In this document: positions 7,425-14,410 of the stretch, piece by piece
Position numbering within the stretch: position 1 is the first letter of the stretch
Layout: each line of letters starts with the position of its first letter
NCBI GenBank assembly: GCA_026991065.1
Contig: JALXCG010000199.1
Location: forward strand, 1-24,300
Source: JALXCG01 sp026991065 [NCBI: Gemmatimonadota bacterium]
GTDB lineage: Bacteria; GCA-2686955
Direction: 5' to 3'
DNA: 24,300 nucleotides
Position numbers and translations under genes: made by a program
Notes under the pieces: model-generated
Seen by the model: only the letters and a program-made list of their open reading frames with translations
What the model was told of the DNA's origin: nothing
Database searches by the model: none

Positions 7425-8801
7425 TCAGACTGTGGCGCCAGCCGCCACCGCGGCGCGCTGGACCAGATCTTCGACCCCGTTGGCCGATTCGCCAATAACC
7501 CGGAGAATGGGTTCGGTGTTGGATGCTCTTACGTGAATCCACTCCGCCGCCGTAGCCAGGCGTACTCCATCACGCGTGTCGACTTCAGCCCCCGGCAAGA
7601 CCGCGCGCAGGCGTTCCACCAAATCGTCGGGAACACCGCCGGTCAGGGGGAACGCACGTTTCAGCATGGGGGTGCGGGGGAGTGCCGCGACCAGGGCGGA
7701 AAGCGGCGCGGAGCCCTGGGCCAAGAAAGAGAGGATCAGCGCCGCGGCCAAGGGCGCATCGCGGGTGAAGTGCAGACTGGAGAGGATTACACCGCCATTG
7801 CCCTCACCACCGATGGCCCCGCCCGACTGACGAAGAGCTTCGGCAACATGGATCTCACCGACCGGAGTCCGCCGAGTCTCGGCCCCATGCTCCGCCGCGA
7901 TCTTCTCGACCATGGAACTGGTGGAGAGATTGGTCACCACCGGCCCGGCCACCCCTCGACCGAGCAGGTAGCGCACAACCAACGCCAGGGTGCACTCTTC
8001 GCCGACCGCGACGCCATCCTCGGTCACCAACGCCAGACGGTCGACGTCGGCATCGTGCGCCAGGCCGAGGTCCGCTCCGCTCTCACGCACCCGGGCACAG
8101 AGCTTGCCCAGGTTCTCGGGAATCGGCTCGGGATTGCGGGTAAACAGACCATCCGGCTCCAGATCGATCCCCTCGACCCGGCATCCCAAGCGGGTGAGCA
8201 GTTCCGGAGTCAACGTGCCACCGGCACCGCGACCGCAATCCAGCACCACGTGCGGAGCCCGGGCCCGAATGTCGGCCACCGCCACCATCTCCTGCTCCAG
8301 GATCCTGGTGATGTGATCCTCAATCGCCGTGGCGTCACTGCTGATCCGCCCAACCCGATCCCAGGGAACCAGCGCTTGCTTGGCAGCGTGCCGAGCCAAG
8401 ACATCCGCTGCTTCCTCCGGCAGCAGAAACATGCCGCGTGGGCCGATCAGCTTTAAAGCGTTCCAGGGGGCCGGATTGTGGCTCGCGGTAATGGCCAGGG
8501 CACCGGCCGCGCCGAGCGTTTCCACGCGCAGCATGATGGTAGGTGTCGGAGCCACACCGACATCGATCACGTCGCAGCCGACAGCCATCAAGCCTGCGGC
8601 GGCAGCGGCGGCGACCATGGGACCCGTGGGTCGGCTATCGCGTCCGATGATCACGCGCGGGCGATCGCTGCTTCCGGTCGCCGCGGCGTTGGCCACCGCC
8701 CAGGCACCAAAGGCAGTAGAGAAATCAATCACTGCCGCGGGCGTCAGGGTTTCTCCAACAATGCCACGAATGCCGGAAATACTCGCCATGAGTCGACTCA
8801 C
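7425..8801 (-). CDS. glmM: Phosphohexomutase, probable phosphoglucosamine mutase
   Basis: I use the GTG at 8801 (458 aa), because a perfect GGAGG sits 6 nt upstream; the ATG at 8789 is the alternative. The alpha-D-phosphohexomutase family is clear. The phosphoserine loop TASHNP places the catalytic Ser at 107. The metal loop is DADVDR (250-255), the sugar-binding loop is GEGNGG (332-337) and the phosphate-binding loop is RASNTEP (425-431). The position directly upstream of glmS argues that it turns glucosamine-6-phosphate into glucosamine-1-phosphate. However, the sugar loop is GEGNGG rather than the GEQSGH usual in bacterial GlmM. This form is typical of archaeal-type GlmM and some phosphomannomutases, so substrate choice is not certain. 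The gene starts 13 nt after the dnaB stop. Confidence 0.82.
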   Translation of the reverse strand: MSRLMASISGIRGIVGETLTPAAVIDFSTAFGAWAVANAAATGSSDRPRVIIGRDSRPTGPMVAAAAAAGLMAVGCDVIDVGVAPTPTIMLRVETLGAAGALAITASHNPAPWNALKLIGPRGMFLLPEEAADVLARHAAKQALVPWDRVGRISSDATAIEDHITRILEQEMVAVADIRARAPHVVLDCGRGAGGTLTPELLTRLGCRVEGIDLEPDGLFTRNPEPIPENLGKLCARVRESGADLGLAHDADVDRLALVTEDGVAVGEECTLALVVRYLLGRGVAGPVVTNLSTSSMVEKIAAEHGAETRRTPVGEIHVAEALRQSGGAIGGEGNGGVILSSLHFTRDAPLAAALILSFLAQGSAPLSALVAALPRTPMLKRAFPLTGGVPDDLVERLRAVLPGAEVDTRDGVRLATAAEWIHVRASNTEPILRVIGESANGVEDLVQRAAVAAGATV

Positions 8802-8807
8802 AGAGTT

Positions 8808-8812
8808 CCTCC
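8808..8812 (-). promoter_or_regulatory. Ribosome binding site deciding the GTG start of the mutase
   Basis: The minus strand reads GGAGG here, exactly complementary to the 16S anti-Shine-Dalgarno core and 6 nt before the GTG at 8801. The next in-frame ATG (8789) would have an 18-nt spacer. It lies just past the dnaB stop codon (8815-8817), so the mutase has its own strong initiation signal rather than relying on coupling. Confidence 0.6.
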
Positions 8813-8814
8813 AC

Positions 8815-10170
8815 TCAATACTCAGGCACACTCTCATCGGGCATGTAGTCCTCGAAGCGAGTGTAGTCTTTGATAAAGGTTAGTTTGACTCGGCCGATGG
8901 GGCCGTTGCGTTGCTTGCCGATGATGATCTCCGCCTCGCCCGCGATCTCCTGGACTTCGGGCGAATACATCTCCGGCCGGTGGATGAAGCAAACCAGGTC
9001 GGCATCCTGCTCGATCGCGCCCGATTCACGCAGGTCGGAGAGTTGTGGGCGCTTGTCTCCACCCCGACTCTCTACTGCGCGAGACAGCTGAGAGAGAGCC
9101 AGGATCGGCACATCGAGTTCCTTCGCCAGGGCCTTGATCGACCGCGAAATAAAAGCGATCTCCTGCTGTCGATTCTCCATCCGCGATGGGCCCGACATCA
9201 ATTGAAGGTAGTCCACGAGGATCATGGAGAGACCGTGACGGGCTTTGATCGAGCGGCAGCGGGAGCGCATTTCCAGCGGAGAGATCGCAGACGTATCGTC
9301 GATGAAAATCGGGGCACGATCAAGGAAGTCCACCGCGGTCAGGATCCGGCTCCAATCCTCCTGGTCCAGATCTCCGCTCCGCAAGCGTGAGGAGTTAACC
9401 CTCGCCTCCGATGCCAAAAGCCGCTGCACAAGGGCCTCTTTGGACATCTCCAGGCTAAACACGGCCACCGGTTCATCGAGTTCTATCGCCACATATTGCG
9501 CGATATTGAGCGCGAACGATGTCTTCCCCATCGAAGGCCGTGCGGCCAGAATGATCATGTCCCCCTTTTGGAAGCCTGAGGTCAACTTGTCGAGATCGGC
9601 GAACCCGGACGCCAAGCCCGTGACCGCCCGCGGATTGGCACCCAACTCTTCGATCCGGCGGATGGTGTCACCCAGGATCTCACGCACCGCGACCGCCTGC
9701 CCCCCAGCACGCGCCTGGGCCAACTCAAACACCGCGGCCTGGGCGCGGTCGACAATCTCGTCCGCGGCATCCGCTGCGGCATAGGCTTCGGTTGCCATCT
9801 CACCGGCAATTCCAATCAACCGGCGGAGAACAGCTTTTTCCCGAATGATTTCGGCGTGATATTCAACATTCGCGGCGCTGACCACAGCCTCCGCGAGCGA
9901 GGTTACGTATTCGATGCCGCCAATCTCCTTGAGCTTGGCGCTCTTCTCGAGGGCCTCGCACACCGTATAGAGATCAACCGGATCCCCACGCCCGGCCAGC
10001 ATCCGCATCTCGTCGAAAATCGCCTGATTGCGGGGCCGGTAAAAGACCTCGTCCAGATTGGGGCCAAAGGCATCGACCACGCGCTCGAGCGCATTCGGGT
10101 CCACCAGGATCGACCCCAGAATCGACGCTTCGATCTCAACAGCCTGTGGTGGAAGCCGCATTTCACTCAT
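8815..10170 (-). CDS. dnaB: Replicative DNA helicase DnaB
   Basis: The 451-aa product is a complete hexameric replicative helicase that unwinds DNA ahead of the replisome. It begins with the family-typical LPPQAVEIEASILGSIL (6-22), part of the N-terminal primase-interacting domain. A linker follows at about 150-180. The RecA-like motor starts with TGLASGFADLDKLTSGFQ (184-201). Walker A is ARPSMGKT (210-217), the Walker B Asp is Asp320 in ILVDYLQLM, and DLRESGAIEQDAD lies near the arginine-finger region. No intein or insertion is present. The start ATG overlaps the stop of the uracil-DNA glycosylase gene as ATGA and has no Shine-Dalgarno of its own, so translation is probably coupled. Confidence 0.97.
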   Translation of the reverse strand: MSEMRLPPQAVEIEASILGSILVDPNALERVVDAFGPNLDEVFYRPRNQAIFDEMRMLAGRGDPVDLYTVCEALEKSAKLKEIGGIEYVTSLAEAVVSAANVEYHAEIIREKAVLRRLIGIAGEMATEAYAAADAADEIVDRAQAAVFELAQARAGGQAVAVREILGDTIRRIEELGANPRAVTGLASGFADLDKLTSGFQKGDMIILAARPSMGKTSFALNIAQYVAIELDEPVAVFSLEMSKEALVQRLLASEARVNSSRLRSGDLDQEDWSRILTAVDFLDRAPIFIDDTSAISPLEMRSRCRSIKARHGLSMILVDYLQLMSGPSRMENRQQEIAFISRSIKALAKELDVPILALSQLSRAVESRGGDKRPQLSDLRESGAIEQDADLVCFIHRPEMYSPEVQEIAGEAEIIIGKQRNGPIGRVKLTFIKDYTRFEDYMPDESVPEY

Positions 10171-10994
10171 GAGGTGATCAACCCAATCTGCAGCGCCGCC
10201 TCACGGAAATCGGCCTCAACTTGGGCGCGCGCCGCCGGATTGCGCAGCACATACGCCGGGTGATACGTGGCGATCAGCGGAATGCCATGATGCTGGTGAA
10301 GCCGGCGCCGCAAACGTGCCATGGGAACCTGCTTGCCGGTCAATGACTGGGCTGCGAAGCGCCCGAGTGCGATGAGAATCTGCGGCTGAAAAATCTCCAA
10401 CTGACGCCGCAGAATCGAATCGCAAGCGTTGACTTCGGTCGGGAGCGGATCACGATTGCCCGGTGGTCGGCACTTCAGGACGTTGCAGATAAAAACGTTG
10501 CGTTGCCGACTGAGCCCCACCGCCGTCATCAACTCATCCAGAAGCTGCCCCGCGGGCCCGACAAAAGGCAGACCGCGGCGATCCTCTTCCGCCCCCGGCG
10601 CTTCACCGACGAGAACCACGCGCGGATCTGGAGACCCGGCCCCAAATACAAACCGCTTCCGGGTTGCGCCCAACGCGCAGGAGCGGCAGTTGCGCACTTC
10701 ATAGAAGAGCTTGGCCAGACGGATTCGCCGCGGTGAACCGGTGACCACTCGACCATCCGGAGCGTTCCAGGACTCCTCCGGCACCGGCGGAGTGGGGGCT
10801 GACTCCTCGGGGGGCGACTCCTCAGGGAGCGAGACTACTGGCACCGGCGTTGAAGCCTTCTCACAGGTTGGGCTCGCAGCCGTTTTGGCGGGCAAGATCA
10901 CCCACGGACCCCCGAGTGCGACCTGCTGCGCCAGAAACCGTGCCGCCTCCGCGCGCACCGTCGCAGCGTCGAGTTGCCGGTCGTTCTTGGACAA
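10167..10994 (-). CDS. Family 4 (4Fe-4S) uracil-DNA glycosylase
   Basis: This enzyme removes uracil arising from cytosine deamination in DNA, starting base-excision repair. The catalytic part begins near residue 88. Four cysteines fit the family-4 iron-sulphur cluster: Cys103-x2-Cys106 and Cys175...Cys191. GEAPGAEED (130-138) is motif I, and HPAYVLR (245-251) holds the motif-II His. The first ~85 residues are a low-complexity Pro/Glu/Ser linker with repeated PEES, longer than in many homologues. The only start before it in frame is a TTG at 10994, and no strong Shine-Dalgarno is visible, so the N-terminus is uncertain; a later GTG is possible. The gene lies 63 nt after coaBC and is coupled to dnaB. 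A linked role at the replication fork is an inference. Confidence 0.88.
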   Translation of the reverse strand: MSKNDRQLDAATVRAEAARFLAQQVALGGPWVILPAKTAASPTCEKASTPVPVVSLPEESPPEESAPTPPVPEESWNAPDGRVVTGSPRRIRLAKLFYEVRNCRSCALGATRKRFVFGAGSPDPRVVLVGEAPGAEEDRRGLPFVGPAGQLLDELMTAVGLSRQRNVFICNVLKCRPPGNRDPLPTEVNACDSILRRQLEIFQPQILIALGRFAAQSLTGKQVPMARLRRRLHQHHGIPLIATYHPAYVLRNPAARAQVEADFREAALQIGLITS

Positions 10995-11057
10995 ACCCCA
11001 GTTCCCTTCATCACCCCAGGGCGATCATTGGAAGCTCGCACCGTTGTGCCCCAGGCC

Positions 11058-12245
11058 TCAAACCTTCAGATAGCGGCTTGCGTAGTCGAGAATGCCCTGC
11101 GCAATCTCCTCCTTGGATGCCAACTCCAGGCGCTGACTCTTCTCATCTCTGGAGAATATTGTCACACTGTTGGTGGCGCGATCCAGTGCTGTTGCAGCCC
11201 GATTGGCGACGATGATGTCGACTCCCTTGGCGCGGAGTTTGCGGCGTGCCCGCTCCTCCACATCTTCGGTCTCCAGCGCAAAGCCGACAAAGAGTTGGCC
11301 AGGGCGGCGGAGAGACGCGGCGGCAGCCAGTATATCAACGGTCGGCACGAGCTTCAGTGACATCTCCCCGATGCTCCGGTCCATCTTCCCGGAGACCGTT
11401 CTTTCGGGGCGAAAGTCGGAGACGGCTGCTGCCATGATCAGCACATCGGTATCCGCCACACGCTCCAACACCGCTTGCTCCATTTCGGACGCGGTCAAGG
11501 CCCGATGCACCTCCACGGACGGCGGTGCCGGCACAGTGTGACGGGCCAGGATCAGGTCCACCTTCGCTCCTCGCTGCCGCGCAGCTGTCGCCAGAGCGAT
11601 TCCCATGCGGCCCGAGGAGCGATTGGTCAACACCCGGACCGCGTCGATCGGCTCTTCGGTCCCCCCGGCAGTGATGAGCACCCGGCGTCCCCGCCATGGA
11701 GAGTCGACCGGAGCCAGAATCTGCTCCACCTGGTCAACAATCAACTCGGCATCCGGCAGACGCCCGGCGCCACTCTCGCCGCAGGCCAGGAGACCGGAGT
11801 CAGGCGGAATGATGTGCGCTCCCCGATCTTGCAGGGTCCGCAGATTCCCCTGGGTGGCTTCATGCTGCCACATCAGCGTATTCATGGCCGGAGCGATGAT
11901 CAGAGGTGCGCGGGAGGCAAGCGCAAGTGCTGTCGGGGCGTCGTCGGCCAACCCAAGAGCGAGACGCGCCAGCAAGTGCGCTGTGGCCGGTGCAATCAAA
12001 ATCGCATCCGCTTCTCGCGCCAAGGCGATGTGGCGAATCGACTCACCCGACCGAAACGGATCGATCTCCACCGGATGCTCGGAGAGGGCCTCAAAGGTGA
12101 GCGGGGCAACGAATTGGGCCGCCGATTGCGTCATTACAACGCGCACGGTCGCACCCCGACGCCGCAACTCGCGAATCAGGTTCGCGCTCTTGTAGGCCGC
12201 GATTGAACCGGACACCACAAGGGCGATGGTCTTTGCGTGCAGCAC
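11058..12245 (-). CDS. coaBC: Bifunctional phosphopantothenoylcysteine decarboxylase/phosphopantothenate--cysteine ligase
   Basis: The 395-aa protein carries out two consecutive steps of coenzyme A synthesis. The N-terminal CoaC flavoprotein domain (about 1-180) shows VSGSIAAYKS for FMN binding, the catalytic His72 in SIRHIALAREAD, PATAHLLARLA (86-96, a variant of the PASANT motif) and PAMNTLMW. The active-site Cys155 is in the substrate flap GLLACGESGAGRL. The C-terminal CoaB domain begins with VLITAGGTEEPID (189-201) and continues with TNRSSGRMG, AAAVSDFRP and LKLVPTVDIL for CTP-dependent ligation. Translation starts at a GTG (12245) with GGAG 8 nt upstream. It lies between rpoZ (45 nt away) and the glycosylase gene, an order often seen in bacteria for gmk-rpoZ-coaBC. 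Confidence 0.96.
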   Translation of the reverse strand: MLHAKTIALVVSGSIAAYKSANLIRELRRRGATVRVVMTQSAAQFVAPLTFEALSEHPVEIDPFRSGESIRHIALAREADAILIAPATAHLLARLALGLADDAPTALALASRAPLIIAPAMNTLMWQHEATQGNLRTLQDRGAHIIPPDSGLLACGESGAGRLPDAELIVDQVEQILAPVDSPWRGRRVLITAGGTEEPIDAVRVLTNRSSGRMGIALATAARQRGAKVDLILARHTVPAPPSVEVHRALTASEMEQAVLERVADTDVLIMAAAVSDFRPERTVSGKMDRSIGEMSLKLVPTVDILAAAASLRRPGQLFVGFALETEDVEERARRKLRAKGVDIIVANRAATALDRATNSVTIFSRDEKSQRLELASKEEIAQGILDYASRYLKV

Positions 12246-12290
12246 GACGGTCTCTCCGACTAACGATGGTCTGGGTGACCGATCTCGGGG

Positions 12291-12680
12291 CTACTCGGGC
12301 GCCGATGCGCTGCTGTCGATCTTGATCTCGGCCTCTTCCGCCGGCGGCGCTTCGCTGCTGGGCGCATCCTCTTGCGCAGGTGTCGCCAACGAGGCTTCCA
12401 CCTCTTCGGCCGCAGCTTCGATTACGCCGGGAAGACCGGAAGCGGTGGCGGAATGGGACAATCCCTCGAGCGCGTCAAAGCTGACTTCCGCGGGTTCCGG
12501 GGCCTCCCAGTATTCAAACTTCACGTTGCCATTGAGGAACCGGTCCACCGCCAGGGTTGTGACCTGGAAATCCACATTCTGGCCACGCAAACGATTGTTG
12601 ATCCGGCGGGCTTCCTTGGCGATCACCATGATCGCCTCGTACTTCCCGGGGAGTTCGTTGAGCTTCGCTTCGTTTTCCAT
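12291..12680 (-). CDS. rpoZ: DNA-directed RNA polymerase omega subunit
   Basis: The start is the ATG at 12680, with AAGGAGA about 8 nt upstream; an earlier in-frame start would overlap gmk. The product is 129 aa. The first ~65 residues are the omega fold, with the signature KYEAIMVIAKEARRIN (13-28). Omega helps assemble and stabilise the beta' subunit. Residues from about 67 form an Ala/Glu/Ser/Pro-rich acidic tail that is probably disordered, which makes the protein longer than the ~91-aa E. coli subunit. The gene lies 26 nt after gmk, the same order as in many other bacteria. Omega contributes to the ppGpp site in proteobacteria; whether that holds here cannot be seen. Confidence 0.9.
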   Translation of the reverse strand: MENEAKLNELPGKYEAIMVIAKEARRINNRLRGQNVDFQVTTLAVDRFLNGNVKFEYWEAPEPAEVSFDALEGLSHSATASGLPGVIEAAAEEVEASLATPAQEDAPSSEAPPAEEAEIKIDSSASAPE

Positions 12681-12706
12681 GCCCTCTCTCCTTTTTGAAC
12701 AGCCGT

Positions 12707-13375
12707 TCATTCAGACGAAATCGTATTTTCGTTCCACCCGTGCACGCGAAGGCGATGGCCGCGCCGCCCTTCGCTGCGAACAATCTCCGCCACGCGTTGC
12801 ACTGCGGCATCAAGATCATCGTTCAGAACCAGATAGTCATAGTCCCCCATTCGGGCCATCTCTTGACGCGCGTTCTGCAAGCGCAGACGGATCGTCTCTT
12901 CGGATTCATCGCCGCGGCCGCGCAATCTCTGCTCCAACTCCTGCCACGATGGTGGCAGCACAAAAATCAGCACGGTCTCCGGCAGCGCCCTCTTGAGTTG
13001 GATTCCACCCTGGACATCAAGATCCGCCAAGACAATGTTCCCGGCGTCCACCTGATCGCGAATGAGGCAACGATCGGTGCCATAGAGGTTGCCGTGCACC
13101 TCGGCCCACTCCACGAAGTTGCCGGCATCGATCCGGCGCTGAAACTCCGCGCGGTCAACAAAAAAGTAGTCGCGACCATCGACTTCGCTCGGTCGCCGCC
13201 GGCGGGTTGTCACCGAGACTGAATAGGTCGTGCCTGGAACGCTCTCCACCAAGCGCCTGCAGATGGTCGTCTTTCCAGCTCCCGAAGGGGCCGAAAGGAC
13301 CACGGGGAAACCATCCCCCTGGAGCACAAACCGTTTGCCTGATGCCGCAGTTCGGGATACGCGATCTGCCTTCAT
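12707..13375 (-). CDS. gmk: Guanylate kinase
   Basis: The 222-aa protein phosphorylates GMP to GDP using ATP. After a ~20-residue N-terminal extension, the P-loop is APSGAGKTT (29-37). The GMP-binding segment VTTRRRRPSEVDGRDYFFV follows at about 55-73. HGNLYGT and LDVQGGIQLK (Walker B-like) come next, and the lid has many arginines near RLRGRGDESEETIRLRL. All the expected catalytic residues of the family appear to be present. The start ATG overlaps the yicC stop as ATGA, which indicates translational coupling. The length is normal apart from the small N-terminal extension. Confidence 0.96.
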   Translation of the reverse strand: MKADRVSRTAASGKRFVLQGDGFPVVLSAPSGAGKTTICRRLVESVPGTTYSVSVTTRRRRPSEVDGRDYFFVDRAEFQRRIDAGNFVEWAEVHGNLYGTDRCLIRDQVDAGNIVLADLDVQGGIQLKRALPETVLIFVLPPSWQELEQRLRGRGDESEETIRLRLQNARQEMARMGDYDYLVLNDDLDAAVQRVAEIVRSEGRRGHRLRVHGWNENTISSE

Positions 13376-14268
13376 TCGAGATTCGCCACCTGTTCCCGAA
13401 TGCGCTCAACCTCCTCCTTCATGCCCACGACCTCCTGCGCAATTGCCGCGGAGTAGGCTTTGGCCCCCAAAGTATTGCACTCGCGCTGCAACTCCTGAGC
13501 CAAAAAGTCGAGACGCCGCCCAACCACCCCGCCTTTGGCCAAGGTTCCTTCCACTTCGCCGAGATGGGCAGTCAATCGGTCGCACTCCTCGGCCACATCC
13601 AGTTTCTCCGAATATGCGGCCACTTCCTGGAGGACGCGCGCGGGATCCACGCTTCCCAGGTCGCCAACCAGACGCTGCATGCGCTCCTCCAGCCGCTCCT
13701 CATAGAGACGCAGGCGTTCTGGTGCGAGTTCCCGGATACGCTCCAGGCGAAGAGCGATCTCGGCCAGGCGCTCGCGGACGATGCGCACCAGTTTTGCTCC
13801 TTCACGCAGGCGCAAGCGATCGAATGCGGCGAGTGCTTCGGCCAGAGCCTGCATCACCGCATCGGGGGCAACCTCGGCATTGAGATCGGTCCCGCCAAAG
13901 AAACCCGGTATGGAGAGAAGATTCTGCAGAGTCAACGGGCCGGGGATGTCGAGGGTGTCCATCAACGTCCGCAACTCTCCCGCGATTGCCATTGCACGCT
14001 GTGGGTCAATCGACGCGGCTGAGGTACGCGACTCACCCTGGGTGACCACAACATCGACACGGCCACGTCGCGCCCATTCCCGCGTCAGTGCATCAATCGC
14101 CGGCTCCAGAGGAGCCAGCTCTCTCGGTACTCGGGAACGGATCTGTAGAAACCGATGATTGACCCCGCGAACTTCGACTTGAGCCGTAAGACCGGCCACT
14201 TGCGCCTGAGCCCGACCAAAACCGGTCATGCTGCGGATGGAGTTCGGATTGGGACGACCTGAAGCCAT
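13372..14268 (-). CDS. yicC: YicC family endoribonuclease
   Basis: The family signature RSMTGFGRA sits near the N-terminus, followed by VEVRGVNHRFLQIRSRVP. The conserved C-terminal block ends in GMKEEVERIREQVANLE. The central and C-terminal regions are rich in heptad-like Leu/Glu/Arg patterns, consistent with the coiled-coil part of the family. E. coli YicC is an RNA endonuclease that affects small-RNA turnover; the function here is assumed by homology. The start is uncertain. The ATG at 14268 gives 299 aa, the ATG of the MTGFG motif is at 14229, and a longer frame reaches 14325. None has a good Shine-Dalgarno. It is the first gene of the gmk-rpoZ-coaBC run and is divergent from rqcH. Confidence 0.9.
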   Translation of the reverse strand: MASGRPNPNSIRSMTGFGRAQAQVAGLTAQVEVRGVNHRFLQIRSRVPRELAPLEPAIDALTREWARRGRVDVVVTQGESRTSAASIDPQRAMAIAGELRTLMDTLDIPGPLTLQNLLSIPGFFGGTDLNAEVAPDAVMQALAEALAAFDRLRLREGAKLVRIVRERLAEIALRLERIRELAPERLRLYEERLEERMQRLVGDLGSVDPARVLQEVAAYSEKLDVAEECDRLTAHLGEVEGTLAKGGVVGRRLDFLAQELQRECNTLGAKAYSAAIAQEVVGMKEEVERIREQVANLE

Positions 14269-14311
14269 GTAGCTATAAAGACCTATGGAGTGGCGTGGCG
14301 CATGAAAACGC

Positions 14312-14330
14312 CTCGCAACTCGCAACTCGC
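14312..14330. repeat. 7-bp tandem repeat in the yicC/rqcH divergent intergenic region
   Basis: The 142-bp region between the divergent yicC and rqcH genes contains CTCGCAA at 14312-14318 and again at 14319-14325, followed by a partial third copy, CTCGC. No convincing sigma70 promoter was found on either strand in this gap, although promoters for both genes should lie here. The repeat could be an operator but could equally be chance. Confidence 0.3.
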
Positions 14331-14410
14331 CGTGGCAAAGTAGTGATGAGTTACCGGGAACGCACCTGCATTGTACGCGAAACGATAATGATAGCCACTG
14401 TGAGGCCTCG

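Noticed and set aside
7272-8456. A 394-codon plus-strand frame opposite the mutase gene
   Set aside because: Shadow frame over a protein with all phosphohexomutase motifs in the right order.
10720-10850. PEES repeats in the glycosylase gene as a DNA repeat element
   Set aside because: The repeats follow the codon pattern of a Pro/Glu/Ser-rich linker in one protein and are not an independent repeat array.
14269-14410. Sigma70 promoters for the divergent yicC and rqcH genes
   Set aside because: AT-rich bits such as GATAATGAT and CTTTATAGC exist, but none has a -35 box at acceptable spacing, so no promoter is annotated.
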